DNA from: an uncultured Ruminococcus sp.
GTDB lineage: Bacteria; Bacillota; Clostridia; Oscillospirales; Acutalibacteraceae
NCBI GenBank assembly: GCA_902789345.1
Contig: CADANT010000001.1
Location: 124,001-188,000, forward strand
DNA length: 64,000 nt
Reading direction: 5' to 3'
Of the stretch, positions 8,881 through 17,540 are shown piece after piece (the first letter of the stretch is position 1; every line of letters starts with the position of its first letter). Made by a program: the position numbers and the translations under genes. The notes beneath the pieces are model-generated. The model saw only the letters and a program-made list of their open reading frames with translations. It made no database searches and was not told the DNA's origin.

Positions 8881-8926
8881 AAAATACTCCTTGTAATGCT
8901 ATTATTTATGTACTATTATATGCACA

Positions 8927-9361
8927 TTAAAACCTAATGTTAGTTTTAAAGTCCTCAGAGCAGCGTGGGCATTTTACAGTATGCTTTCCTTTGCTGAACG
9001 GCACTCGAATTGTTGCCTTGCAATATGGGCATTTTATATAGCGGTGGGTTTTTCTGTCTGCAAATTTTCTGCCTTGCAGTTTAAACCAATCCTTTATTTT
9101 TATACAAAGCGGCTTTGCTTTGTAGTACCAAAACATAAAAATGTCGTTTTCCCTTTTACGCTGTTCAATATTTTTTGACAAGCACCTGAAAATAATCAAT
9201 GCCACTATCAGGTAAGTAACCAGCTGTACTATCCAGTTTCTAAAAAATACGGTGTTTAAAATATTTACAACAAGCCACAAAATAAACAAGCCTATGTTCA
9301 GCTTATCCATCCCGTACCTGCCGTACATAAACTGTGCTACCTTAGTAAAAAAATTACGCAT
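8927..9361 (-). CDS. Membrane protein with C-terminal zinc ribbon
   Basis: A 144-residue protein without a function I recognise. It has two closely spaced hydrophobic segments (about 23-66: LNIGLFILWLVVNILNTVFF and the following VQLVTYLIVALIIF), a basic cytoplasmic stretch and a C-terminal zinc ribbon, with CPYC and CPRC about 20 residues apart. It resembles a common family of small zinc-ribbon membrane proteins of Clostridia. AGGTGG precedes the ATG. It is probably the first gene of a minus-strand group with the NUDIX gene. Confidence 0.7.
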   Translation of the reverse strand: MRNFFTKVAQFMYGRYGMDKLNIGLFILWLVVNILNTVFFRNWIVQLVTYLIVALIIFRCLSKNIEQRKRENDIFMFWYYKAKPLCIKIKDWFKLQGRKFADRKTHRYIKCPYCKATIRVPFSKGKHTVKCPRCSEDFKTNIRF

Positions 9362-9569
9362 AAACTCACCACCTGTAAGTTATTATATACCATATGCACC
9401 AAAAATAATTTAATAAAAAATTAATTTTTCATTTCTCTGTAGGTAATAACTATTATCCGCCAAAAACAGTATGTGTCAACTATTCAAATAGCCAAACTTA
9501 CAAGAATTTTTTGTGCAGAATTTATATATTGATTTTAAAATTTAAGTAAAATTATTATGATATTATAAG

Positions 9570-9598
9570 TTGCATAAACATTAGCATTGCTATATAAT
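9570..9598 (+). promoter_or_regulatory. Promoter candidate for the polysaccharide locus
   Basis: -35 TTGCAT (9570-9575), 17-bp spacer and -10 TATAAT (9593-9598) lie in the 386-base divergent intergenic region, leaving a leader of about 140 nt before the sugar transferase gene. I see no other clear element in that region. Confidence 0.5.
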
Positions 9599-9747
9599 TA
9601 GATACTGGAATGGCTTGTTTACTGATATACTTCTGAATAACAGCTGTTTTTTGTTCTGTCTAATAAGAACATTATTTAAAAGCATTTATGTATTTAACAC
9701 CTAAGCCTTTTGGGCTTATAATTTAGATGTTGAAGTGAGGTTCTGTT

Positions 9748-10431
9748 ATGCTGTGTAAGTGGGAAAATCTTCCTGATTATATGCGTAATGACGCTGTTAA
9801 GGAGTATTATAATATATTAAGCAAGAAAAAAGGCTCGCTTTTTGTAAAAAGAGTGTTTGACATTTTGGTTTCACTCATTTTAATAATAATACTTGCCATA
9901 CCTATGGCAGTTATTGCCGTTATGGTTAAGTGTGATTCGCCCGGTCCTATATTTTTTAAACAAACAAGAATAACAACCAACGGCAAAAAATTTAAAATAC
10001 TTAAGTTTCGTACTATGGTAAACAACGCCGAAAAGCTTGGAGGACTTATTACCGAGGCAAACGACAAGCGTGTTACTAAGCTTGGCGAAAAGCTGAGAAA
10101 AATTCGTCTGGATGAGCTTCCGCAGGTATTTAATGTTTTATTCGGAGATATGAGCTTTGTGGGCACACGCCCCGAGGTTATGAAATATGTAAAGAAATAT
10201 ACTCCTGCAATGTATGCTACACTGCTTACACCTGCCGGTATTACCTCTATGGCAAGTATTTCGTTTAAGGACAACGACGAGTATTTTTCTGACCCTGCAA
10301 TGGTTGACAAAAACTATATGGAAATTATACTTCCTAAAAAAATGGAGCTTAACCTTGATTATTATCGCAAATTTAATGTTTTTTACGATTTAGGCATAAT
10401 GCTGAAAACAGTAAAGGAAGTTTTCAGTTAA
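9748..10431 (+). CDS. Polyprenyl-phosphate sugar phosphotransferase (WcaJ/RfbP type)
   Basis: An initiating glycosyltransferase that places a sugar-1-phosphate on undecaprenyl phosphate at the membrane, the first step of exopolysaccharide or glycan assembly. The 227-residue length fits the minimal catalytic form. One hydrophobic segment (ILVSLILIIILAIPMAVIAV, about 32-52) precedes the conserved catalytic region: DSPGPIFFKQTR, FKILKFRTM, the Asp-containing KIRLDELPQVFNVL and MSFVGTRPE. The ribosome site is GTGAGG. The next gene starts 21 bases later and encodes an O-antigen-polymerase-like protein, so the two form a small polysaccharide locus that lacks other glycosyltransferases and a flippase here. 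Confidence 0.93.
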   Translation: MLCKWENLPDYMRNDAVKEYYNILSKKKGSLFVKRVFDILVSLILIIILAIPMAVIAVMVKCDSPGPIFFKQTRITTNGKKFKILKFRTMVNNAEKLGGLITEANDKRVTKLGEKLRKIRLDELPQVFNVLFGDMSFVGTRPEVMKYVKKYTPAMYATLLTPAGITSMASISFKDNDEYFSDPAMVDKNYMEIILPKKMELNLDYYRKFNVFYDLGIMLKTVKEVFS

Positions 10432-10452
10432 TATCTATTCGGGAGGATAGCT

Positions 10453-11970
10453 GTGACTACACTTAAAGAAAAAACCCGAGATTCTTCTTTATTTAGAAAA
10501 ATATATATTATAGATTTGCTTTTCTGCACCATTTCTTTTTTACAGATAGCGGCATATGTTCTGCTGGTGTTGCTCTTTATATGGGGAGTCTATCTTACCT
10601 TTTATAATCAAAAAAAGAATAAAACCATTTTTACCTTTAGCTTTGGAATATGGATAAATGCATTTTTGATTATTTCGTTGCTGTCAATACTTATTAATTT
10701 GTCGGTAACATTTTTCTACAGCCTGGTAATGTTTCTTCACATTGCAATATGCTTTGTTATTTTCTACGGTATGCATACAGAACCCGGTTTTAACTTTAGG
10801 CTGGAGCTTTACCAAATTGCAACAACAGTTGTTTACATAGTAACAGCAGCAAATATAATAGGAATTTTTTGTCTGCTTATTGATTTTCGCTTTGAATGGT
10901 ACTGGATTAAATTTACCATATATGAAAACCGATTTACGGGAATATATGTAAATCCCAACAACCTGGGCTTTACCTCTGTAGCGGCTTTGGCTTTCTGCCA
11001 TATTTTATATAAAAAAAGCTTTATTGACAGGGTTAAAAAGCCGGCCGTAAACAAGATACTGCTTGCCCTGTGTGGACTTACAAGCCTGTTTTCCCTGCTT
11101 TTGTGCGACTCCAACGCCGCTATAGTGCTGGGCATAGCCTATGTTTTTGTGTACATAGTTTGCAGATTTTTTGCCAACCCACCAACCACAAGAAAAAAGC
11201 TTGTAGTAAAGCTTGGCTCGCTTATTCTTATAGGTGTGTTTTTAGTGGGGGCTACACTGTTTATAAGAACCATATGTCAGGCAGGATTTTCTGTTGTTGT
11301 TTCAAAAACCACATCCATTGTCAGCCTGCTTAATGACGATACGCAAAACAACATTGCTTCTGACGGTACACAAAAACAGCAAAACCAAAAACCAACAGAG
11401 CCGTCCAGCAGTGTAACATTTTCCCACAAGAATAAAAATATAGACAGCGGAAGAACAAAACTCTGGAAAGAATCTCTTGATTTGTTTAAGCTTTCGCCAG
11501 TTATAGGAATATCTAACGGAAACATTGTTTTATACAGCCAAGAATATTTAAACGGTGCTCTTAGCTATTCATACCATCACAACGATTTGCACAACGGTTT
11601 TTTAACACTGCTTGTTTCTACAGGCGTTATAGGCTTTTTGCTGTTTGCAATTTTCGGTTTAAGGTTTATAATAAGCGTTTCAAGGGTACTGTTTATGCGA
11701 AAAAACAGCTTTTACAGCGACGACGCACTGCCCTGTATATTCTCGTTTCTATTTGCTTACCTGTTCTACGCTGTATTTGAAAAGGCACTGCTTTATGATA
11801 TTTCGTTTACGGTTATTCTTTTCTGGCTTATGATGGGCTATGCAAGCTGTTACATAAAGAAATATAAACATCATGACGACTGGCTGAACATAAAGGATTT
11901 AATAGCCAAATACAGCAATCCGCAAAAAGGAAAAAAGACGAGTGAACCTACAGACATTACAAGCAACTAA
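10453..11970 (+). CDS. O-antigen ligase/polymerase-like membrane protein
   Basis: A 505-residue polytopic protein starting at GTG with GGGAGGA upstream. About ten hydrophobic helices are visible, with a large hydrophilic loop (about residues 285-355, Gln/Asn/Ser/Thr-rich) near the typical Wzy_C region, which ends in SYHHNDLHNGFLTLLVSTG; the His/Asn pair there is characteristic of WaaL/Wzy-type enzymes. The C-terminal 40 residues are charged and cytoplasmic. Such proteins polymerise or transfer lipid-linked glycans outside the membrane. It follows the sugar transferase gene closely and shares its transcript. Whether it acts as polymerase or ligase cannot be decided. Confidence 0.85.
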   Translation: MTTLKEKTRDSSLFRKIYIIDLLFCTISFLQIAAYVLLVLLFIWGVYLTFYNQKKNKTIFTFSFGIWINAFLIISLLSILINLSVTFFYSLVMFLHIAICFVIFYGMHTEPGFNFRLELYQIATTVVYIVTAANIIGIFCLLIDFRFEWYWIKFTIYENRFTGIYVNPNNLGFTSVAALAFCHILYKKSFIDRVKKPAVNKILLALCGLTSLFSLLLCDSNAAIVLGIAYVFVYIVCRFFANPPTTRKKLVVKLGSLILIGVFLVGATLFIRTICQAGFSVVVSKTTSIVSLLNDDTQNNIASDGTQKQQNQKPTEPSSSVTFSHKNKNIDSGRTKLWKESLDLFKLSPVIGISNGNIVLYSQEYLNGALSYSYHHNDLHNGFLTLLVSTGVIGFLLFAIFGLRFIISVSRVLFMRKNSFYSDDALPCIFSFLFAYLFYAVFEKALLYDISFTVILFWLMMGYASCYIKKYKHHDDWLNIKDLIAKYSNPQKGKKTSEPTDITSN

Positions 11971-12003
11971 TAGCTTGTGCTTAAAATAAAACAGCATAAA
12001 ACG

Positions 12004-12041
12004 AAAGCACCTGTGTCAACTTTTAAAGACACAGGTGCTTT
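12004..12041. terminator. Bidirectional terminator between convergent genes
   Basis: AAAGCACCTGTGTC (12004-12017) and GACACAGGTGCTTT (12028-12041) pair perfectly over 14 bp with a 10-base loop. T-tract on the plus strand and A-rich flank on the left suit both the polymerase gene and the deaminase gene. Confidence 0.92.
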
Positions 12042-12070
12042 TTTGCAGGTTATTAGTTTAACCAGTTATG

Positions 12071-12577
12071 TTATTCTATATTAAAATCTAAAACTATTTT
12101 TTCTGTGGACGGTACAAACTTTGTAAGCTTAACTCCGGCAGAGGTAAGCATACGGCGAGAAGCCTTAGAACCGTCTGAATCGTGGTATTTGTCAGAAAGA
12201 TAAATAACCTCTTTAATGCCTGCCTGAATTATAGCCTTTGCACACTCATTGCACGGGAAAAGCGCAACATATATTTTTGTGCCAAGCAGTGATTTTCCGT
12301 GTGCGTTAAGTATGGCATTAAGCTCTGCATGTACTACAAACGGGTATTTAGTTTCGTTGCCGCTGCCCTCACGCTCCCAAGGGTATTCATCGTCTGAACA
12401 TCCTATAGGAAAGCCGTTGTAGCCTGTTGAAATTATTACATTACTGCCGTAACAGCTGTTTTCACCGCTTACTATGCAGGCTCCTACCTGTGTGTTAGGG
12501 TCCTTACTGCGCTGTGCAGCAAGCAGTGCCACTCCCATAAAATATTCGTCCCAGTTTATGTAACCTTGTCTTTTCAT
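12071..12577 (-). CDS. Deoxycytidylate deaminase-like protein (ComEB family)
   Basis: A zinc-dependent cytidine/deoxycytidylate deaminase, 168 residues. The zinc and catalytic site is intact: His and Glu in VHAELNAIL and the two cysteines in [10 protein letters not shown]. The family makes dUMP from dCMP for thymidylate synthesis; the Bacillus homologue is ComEB. AGGAGG precedes the ATG. It lies 43 bases downstream of a degenerate DUF3592-like remnant and on the same strand as the membrane-protein paralogs, but no functional link to them is evident. Confidence 0.92.
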   Translation of the reverse strand: MKRQGYINWDEYFMGVALLAAQRSKDPNTQVGACIVSGENSCYGSNVIISTGYNGFPIGCSDDEYPWEREGSGNETKYPFVVHAELNAILNAHGKSLLGTKIYVALFPCNECAKAIIQAGIKEVIYLSDKYHDSDGSKASRRMLTSAGVKLTKFVPSTEKIVLDFNIE

Positions 12578-12620
12578 TGGTCTTTATTCCTCCTTTTATA
12601 TTGAAATACATATGTCTTAA

Positions 12621-12815
12621 TTATTGCCTTAGCAAAGGCATATCAATAATAATCGCAGGTACAAGTATTGTAATAAATCCTATAAACACATTTCGTGTCT
12701 TAAAACCAACACCGGCAAAGCGCACTTTCTTAGGCTTGTTAGGATTTATATATATTTGTACCTTCTTCCCTATACCAGGCAAAAATAACTTATAAAACCA
12801 TAATAAAATTTTTTA
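12621..12815 (-). pseudogene. In-frame C-terminal remnant of a DUF3592-like paralog
   Basis: Directly after the TGA stop of the 12816-13775 gene, and in the same frame, a stop-bounded stretch of about 63 codons reads as a DUF3592-like C terminus. It contains GIGKKVQIYINPNKPKK, which matches KIGSTKNLYINPADPE in the gene upstream and KLGSATEMRVNPNDPQQ in the 14622 gene, followed by a hydrophobic helix GFITILVPAIIIDM. There is no start codon or ribosome site of its own. I read it as the tail of a lost fourth paralog or of an earlier longer gene. Confidence 0.6.
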
Positions 12816-13775
12816 TCATTTATACGTTCTGTATATTACTAAACCGTTAAAGCAGCCATTACTTATTGCCGTTAATCCTATTCCGATTATTATAAGAACA
12901 ATAGCAACCAATACATCTCCGCTTGATATTCCCAGTGGTATAGCCACCTCAGGATCGGCCGGGTTTATATATAAATTTTTAGTTGAGCCGATTTTAGGCA
13001 GCCTCCTATAATATCGTAAGGCATCCAAATTACAGGTATATTTTTTTCCCATATAGCTATACTCATAAACTACAGAATAACATGGCGGTTTTGCACCTGA
13101 CAAGCTCTGACCCTTTTCATACTCAACTACTCTTGCTACAACCTTTTGGGGATATTTAGTTTTTTCAACAGCTGTATAAATAATTGGAATTATTATAGTT
13201 GCCACACCAACGAATATGGGATACCCAAATATGTACGGAATAATAGCTTCGGTAAATATATTGACTATACCTACCATATTCAGCAAACCGCCAACCACTA
13301 AGGTTAAGCCAACACCTAAGCATAAAAGAGTTAAATAACAGCTTTCTCTGATTTTACCGTTTAATGCACAAAGAACACCTGCCAATGTAAAAATAATACC
13401 AAATGCTACTACAGCCAGCATAGCATGTACAAAGCTCACAACAAATATTGATAAAAAGGCTACTGCCATAGTTATATAGATTCTCTTATGTGCTTTCTTT
13501 AAAAAGGCCTCTTTCTGCAGCTTTTTTAATTCCTTTTCGGTTTGATATTGATTTCCGTTGTATACAGATTGATTTTCAGTGGGTTGTGAATATGCGCCGC
13601 CTGCCTGCTTATTTTCACCCGATACCTGTTGATAGTATGGATTACTGTTGCTATTGTAGGTTTTATATTGTCCATTGTTCTCAATATTATATGCACCCTC
13701 TTTTTGGCGTTGCTTTAAATAAGCCTCAACCTCCTGCCCTGTGTCATTTGTTCTATCATCATCAAATAAACTCAT
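12816..13775 (-). CDS. DUF3592-like membrane protein, paralog 3
   Basis: A 319-residue protein of unknown function. The N terminus MSLFDDDRTNDTG followed by EVEAYLKQRQKEGAY is shared with the two genes upstream. A Gln/Asn/Tyr-rich linker (about 35-80) leads to paired hydrophobic helices (about 96-150 and 160-205), then a globular segment with KIGSTKNLYINPADPE, the hallmark of DUF3592-type domains, and a last membrane helix. AGGAGGGG precedes the ATG. It is the third gene of a three-gene operon of paralogs. Confidence 0.8.
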   Translation of the reverse strand: MSLFDDDRTNDTGQEVEAYLKQRQKEGAYNIENNGQYKTYNSNSNPYYQQVSGENKQAGGAYSQPTENQSVYNGNQYQTEKELKKLQKEAFLKKAHKRIYITMAVAFLSIFVVSFVHAMLAVVAFGIIFTLAGVLCALNGKIRESCYLTLLCLGVGLTLVVGGLLNMVGIVNIFTEAIIPYIFGYPIFVGVATIIIPIIYTAVEKTKYPQKVVARVVEYEKGQSLSGAKPPCYSVVYEYSYMGKKYTCNLDALRYYRRLPKIGSTKNLYINPADPEVAIPLGISSGDVLVAIVLIIIGIGLTAISNGCFNGLVIYRTYK

Positions 13776-13822
13776 AACAAATTCTCCCCTCCTATGCTAG
13801 TTTAAATAAATTATAAAAATTA

Positions 13823-14578
13823 TTATATTCCGAATTCATGCAACACATTAATTACTGCCGCCACAACACTTATAGCCCCCATAATCGTAAATGTAATTCC
13901 AAGCGGTATTGCACTGTGTTTTTTACGATTTGCACTAATAACAGACTTTCTGTCAACCATTACATAAATACCAACCAAACAAAACAACATTCCAAAAAAA
14001 CCTAAGCACAAGAATTTTGCCCCTATAGCTGCAGTTACAAATACAGCTATAAAACAGATTAACATAAACAAAGCGGCTTTTTTATGCTTAAATATACCGG
14101 TCGACTTAGGCTGATTTGTATAGTAATTAGTCTGTTGATAGCCACTGTCCTGTTGAGTGTAAACATTATTATCAGAATCATTGTGATAGTAGGTGGGACA
14201 ATGCTTGTTTGCAATATCCTGCTGATAGTCGCCTTGGTTTGCAGCATTTTGCTGATAATAATTACTGCTTTCGTTTACAGCGTCCTGCTGATAGTAAGTA
14301 GGGCAATGTTTATTTGCAATATCCTGCTGATAATAACCATCACTTTCTCCGTTGGCGTTGTTCTGCTGATAGTAACCGTTTCCGGCATTTGCACCATTTT
14401 GTTGATAACTGTCTCCGTTGGCAGCATTAGGGGTATAGTAGTTGTTATTTTGTGAGTAGCTTCCGTTTGTCATATTATCTACAACATCATATGCACCCTC
14501 TTTTTTACGCTTTTTTAAATATTCCTCTACCTCTTTTTCAGTATCGGAAATATTGTTATGATTTTTAAATAAGCCCAT
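13823..14578 (-). CDS. Membrane protein, paralog 2, with repeats
   Basis: A 251-residue protein of unknown function sharing the N-terminal motif of its neighbours (MGLFKNHNNISDTEK, then EVEEYLKKRKKEGAYDV). The linker (about 35-165) is made of repeats rich in Asn, Gln and Tyr; DIANKHCPTYY occurs twice exactly and YYQQNAAN-like units recur. Two pairs of hydrophobic helices follow, including a Cys-rich one (FLCLGFFGMLFCLVGIYVMV). Unlike the other two paralogs it lacks the DUF3592 globular part and ends soon after the fourth helix, so it may be a shortened member. It is 43 bases downstream of paralog 1. Confidence 0.75.
   Translation of the reverse strand: MGLFKNHNNISDTEKEVEEYLKKRKKEGAYDVVDNMTNGSYSQNNNYYTPNAANGDSYQQNGANAGNGYYQQNNANGESDGYYQQDIANKHCPTYYQQDAVNESSNYYQQNAANQGDYQQDIANKHCPTYYHNDSDNNVYTQQDSGYQQTNYYTNQPKSTGIFKHKKAALFMLICFIAVFVTAAIGAKFLCLGFFGMLFCLVGIYVMVDRKSVISANRKKHSAIPLGITFTIMGAISVVAAVINVLHEFGI
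14140..14400 (-). repeat. Internal repeats in paralog 2
   Basis: Two near-identical copies of a block coding for YQQDIANKHCPTYY (14179-14230 and 14282-14332 region) and several shorter copies of TATTATCAGCAAAATGC-like units occur in the linker. Confidence 0.65.
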
Positions 14579-14621
14579 TAAAATACCTCTTTAGTAACTT
14601 TTAAAATATGTAGTTCGACAG

Positions 14622-15545
14622 TTAATTTGATGGTAATATTGATGTTAATATTATCATAGCGGTCATAAACAAAGACATTACCATAAAAAGAACACCCGCG
14701 ACAACAGTAGCAGACCTGCCATTATCTTTAACAACATAAGCTTGCTGAGGGTCGTTAGGATTTACCCTCATTTCAGTTGCACTGCCCAGTTTAGGTACAC
14801 CTACATTTGTATATGTATTGCTTGAGTGGGTATAGACCATACCTAAGTATTTGTATTTATACACAGGGCAGTATACGGTGGAACTCGACCCGTTGCTCCT
14901 ACTACGCCTTTTTTTTATGTCAATAACTTCGCCCAAAACTTTTTCAGTACATATTCTCTTCTTGCGCTTTAATTTGACAGAAGGGATAATTATCATACAT
15001 GCACCTAATATTGTACCAAGTGTAGTAGACAGTACAGGAAGTATAGTTTTAAAGCCTGTTAATGCCGAAGCTGCCCCTATCGTTAATACAATACCTGCAA
15101 TAACAATTACTAGTCCGCCATACCCAATTTTCAATACATTGTCGGAAATAGACAGAAAAAAACCAACAACGGCTATAACAGCACCAAAAACCATTATACC
15201 GTATATAGGGTTTATAGCAGCGCAAAAAACGGCAAGAACCAAACCTATAACAGAAACCACTGCAGTAATTGCTATACCGGAGGATAAGTTTTTTGCACCG
15301 CCCTTAAAGGATATTTCTGATTTCCAAGCTGCACTTGCCTCAGCATTTTTTTCTGTCTCATTTCTATATTCAGCCTGACTGTCACTTTGGGCATAACCCT
15401 GTTGTGGGGTGTTGCCTGTAAAGCTGTCAGGGGAATAGTAGCCGTTAAAATTCATACCTGAATTATCCTGACTACGCTTTTTCATATATTCCTCAAGTTC
15501 CCTTTGCGTATCAGAAATCTCATTTTTATTACCAAATAAACTCAT
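14622..15545 (-). CDS. DUF3592-like membrane protein, paralog 1
   Basis: A 307-residue protein of unknown function, first gene of the paralog operon. N-terminal motif MSLFGNKNEISDTQR with ELEEYMKKRSQD, a short polar linker, then four to five hydrophobic helices (about 85-190), a basic patch KLKRKKR, the segment STVYCPVYKYKYLG and KLGSATEMRVNPNDPQQAYV typical of DUF3592, and a final helix. GAGGT lies before the ATG. A good promoter is 48 bases upstream. The role of this family is not known. Confidence 0.8.
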   Translation of the reverse strand: MSLFGNKNEISDTQRELEEYMKKRSQDNSGMNFNGYYSPDSFTGNTPQQGYAQSDSQAEYRNETEKNAEASAAWKSEISFKGGAKNLSSGIAITAVVSVIGLVLAVFCAAINPIYGIMVFGAVIAVVGFFLSISDNVLKIGYGGLVIVIAGIVLTIGAASALTGFKTILPVLSTTLGTILGACMIIIPSVKLKRKKRICTEKVLGEVIDIKKRRSRSNGSSSTVYCPVYKYKYLGMVYTHSSNTYTNVGVPKLGSATEMRVNPNDPQQAYVVKDNGRSATVVAGVLFMVMSLFMTAMIILTSILPSN

Positions 15546-15592
15546 TATAATACCTCGTATTTTATAAAATTTATAACAATTCCAATATTTGT

Positions 15593-15621
15593 ATCATAGC
15601 ATACACTTTATTTACAGTCAA
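15593..15621 (-). promoter_or_regulatory. Promoter of the DUF3592-like operon
   Basis: On the minus strand: -35 TTGACT (15616-15621), 17-bp spacer, -10 TATGAT (15593-15598), about 40 nt before the start codon. Confidence 0.75.
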
Positions 15622-15812
15622 TATAAGTACAGTTCTTATGGAAACTCTATTATTTACAGCAAACCGTATTATAACTGTAAAAATATAAAATAAAGTTTTC
15701 CTCAAGGGTTTTCAACATTTTCATCAGCAGTTTTTGTCCATATATAGTGTAATTAATATCTGCGATAACTAAATATAGGCATATACATAATTTTCCGGAA
15801 AGTTTTTAGAAG

Positions 15813-15836
15813 TTTTCAACATCGAAATGTTGAAAA
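15813..15836 (-). terminator. Hairpin after the GNAT gene
   Basis: TTTTCAACAT and ATGTTGAAAA form a perfect 10-bp stem closed by TTCG on the minus strand. TTTTCAACAT occurs again at 15709-15718. The T-tract is poor, so termination is likely but not certain. Confidence 0.5.
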
Positions 15837-15847
15837 TGTCAATAACT

Positions 15848-16399
15848 CTATTCTTTGCGTCCTAATAATAAATCATATTCTTTTCTTAAAATTGAGTACA
15901 CAGCCGCGTCTGTCTTGATACCGTCCTTTATAAAATAGTCACGCAAAACTCCCTCTTTTTTCATAAGCAGTTTTTCCATTACCTTGGCAGACGCCGTGTT
16001 TCTTGCCATACACATACCGCCTACACGGTTCATATCTAAAACATTAAAGGAATACTTTACCATTTCAACCGCCGCCTCGGTAGCAAACCCTTTGTTCCAA
16101 AAGTCTGGGTGTATAAAATAAGAAATGTCGCACTTGCGGCTTACAAAATCAACATTTATAAGACCTACATTTCCTATATATTCACCGTTAAGTTTGTTTA
16201 TAACGGCATACTCGTATGAACGATTTTCCCGAGCGTTTTGCAGCACGCTGTTTATCCACTTTGCGGCATAGCCCACAGTACAATTTTGTGGTATACCGTA
16301 GGTTGTTCTGTAGACTTCATATCTGCTTATGGTATTGTACAATGACACTTTGTCGCTTTTACTGTATGGGCGAATAAGCAACCTGTTTGTTTCAAACAT
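15848..16399 (-). CDS. GNAT family N-acetyltransferase (RimJ/RimL type)
   Basis: An acetyl-CoA-dependent N-acetyltransferase of 183 residues. I choose ATG 16399 (MFETNRLLIRPYSKSD), which has AGGAGA at the right distance and the typical family beginning; the longer frame adds an unlikely Cys-rich stretch. Motifs include the YIGNVGLINVD strand, the DISYFIHPDFWNKGFATEA acetyl-CoA loop and the NTASAKVMEKLLMKKEGVLRD C-terminal motif. The acceptor, perhaps a ribosomal protein or small amine, cannot be named. It is downstream of the YdcF-like gene with a 123-base gap. Confidence 0.88.
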   Translation of the reverse strand: MFETNRLLIRPYSKSDKVSLYNTISRYEVYRTTYGIPQNCTVGYAAKWINSVLQNARENRSYEYAVINKLNGEYIGNVGLINVDFVSRKCDISYFIHPDFWNKGFATEAAVEMVKYSFNVLDMNRVGGMCMARNTASAKVMEKLLMKKEGVLRDYFIKDGIKTDAAVYSILRKEYDLLLGRKE

Positions 16400-16522
16400 A
16401 AAAATCTCCTTTAATAAAGAGTTTAACAAGCACATACAAATACAAATTTTTGCTATAACCAATATACACAAATACTGCGCCATTTTAAACCAACGGCATA
16501 ACAATAAATCTGTACAGCTTTT

Positions 16523-17083
16523 TTATTTAAAAATTTCCACAGGCACAGCCACAAGCTCACGCACAATGTGGAAAATAAGAGTTTTTACCCCCGGCACACT
16601 GCTTATTGCCCCTGCAATATTAATCCTGCATTTTTTTGCTATTATATAAGCTCTTAGCTGGTGGTAAAAGTCTGTAACCACAACAATATCCTTGCAAATC
16701 CCCCGACTGCACACAATTTCATAGGAATTAACAAAATTCTCCCGAGTATTTACAGAACGGTCTTCTTTAATAATTCTTTCAGACAAAATGCCCTTGTTTA
16801 CAAGGTAGCTTTTCATACATTGAGCTTCGGAAATACTTTCGTCGCTTCCCTTACCTCCCGAAACAATACACACTGTGTTAGGATTTTCGTTTAAATATTT
16901 AAACGCCCTTTCTAAGCGCCGCTTTAAGCTTTGGCTTGGTACATTTCCCTTAACTTTACAGCCCAGTACAAGCACAGTAACACTGTCGGCTTTTGGTTTT
17001 CTTAATGCAAAAAATATCATAGCGGCCGTTAAAACTATGGCATACACCGCAAACAGTATAATTAACACTTCAAAAACTAACAT
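16523..17083 (-). CDS. YdcF/SanA-like DUF218 protein
   Basis: A 186-residue protein with an N-terminal membrane helix (about 4-27) and a DUF218 domain: VTVLVLGCKV, IVSGGKGSDESISEAQCMKSYL, RIIKEDRSVNTRENF and VVTDFYHQLRA. DUF218 proteins are membrane-tethered and some affect envelope integrity; the reaction is not established. The start lies one base after the stop of the ATPase gene, with AGGTGA inside that gene, so it is translated with the ATPase/DRTGG pair. Confidence 0.85.
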   Translation of the reverse strand: MLVFEVLIILFAVYAIVLTAAMIFFALRKPKADSVTVLVLGCKVKGNVPSQSLKRRLERAFKYLNENPNTVCIVSGGKGSDESISEAQCMKSYLVNKGILSERIIKEDRSVNTRENFVNSYEIVCSRGICKDIVVVTDFYHQLRAYIIAKKCRINIAGAISSVPGVKTLIFHIVRELVAVPVEIFK

Positions 17084-17084
17084 A

Positions 17085-17540
17085 CTATTTCACCTGTGGT
17101 TTTAAAAAGCCTGAATCTATTGTAATATTTCTACTGCCTGTTTTCTGGCATAAAACAAACCTAATATCACTGTGGGATTTTATTAAATTCAGCGTTGCAC
17201 TATACAGGTCGCCAATGGGAATCATATTAATACTGTAGGGCTTAAACAGTGCCGAAACCGTTGCCCCCTTGCCGCTGCTTTCAACTGCGAAGTCACCGCC
17301 GGTGCGCAGCGCCAGCTCCTTTACAAGGGGAATACCCATACCAATCTCTTTGCCCTTTGTAGAATAAAAGGGATTTTCACAATTTTGACAGTCCTGTAAG
17401 GTCATACCGCAGCCGTTGTCCTCTACCTGCATAATTAAACGGCAGGCGTCCCGCTGAAACACGGTTATTTTTATAAATGTACTGCCTGCCTCTATTGAGT
17501 TTTTAACAAGCTCCAAAATACAATCTTTAATATCCTGCAT
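17085..17540 (-). CDS. Stand-alone GHKL-type ATPase (HATPase_c)
   Basis: A 151-residue protein made of a histidine-kinase-like ATPase domain without any phospho-acceptor domain. The N-box is ELVKNSIEAG, the G1 box VEDNGCGM, the F-box-like NPFYSTK and the G2 box GMGIPLVKELALRTGG, all intact, so ATP binding is likely. Homologues of this short ATPase are often found beside DRTGG-domain proteins in [FeFe]-hydrogenase gene clusters of Clostridia. Here it overlaps a DRTGG gene by one base but no hydrogenase gene is in the window. Biochemical role unknown. Confidence 0.85.
   Translation of the reverse strand: MQDIKDCILELVKNSIEAGSTFIKITVFQRDACRLIMQVEDNGCGMTLQDCQNCENPFYSTKGKEIGMGIPLVKELALRTGGDFAVESSGKGATVSALFKPYSINMIPIGDLYSATLNLIKSHSDIRFVLCQKTGSRNITIDSGFLKPQVK

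Noticed and set aside
12577..12795. Plus-strand open frame of 72 codons
   Set aside because: It is the antisense of the DUF3592-like remnant, which shows real homology on the minus strand.
15705..15840. CRISPR-like or IS-end repeats (TTTTCAACAT three times)
   Set aside because: Only ten bases long, one copy inverted within a hairpin; best explained as a terminator plus chance.
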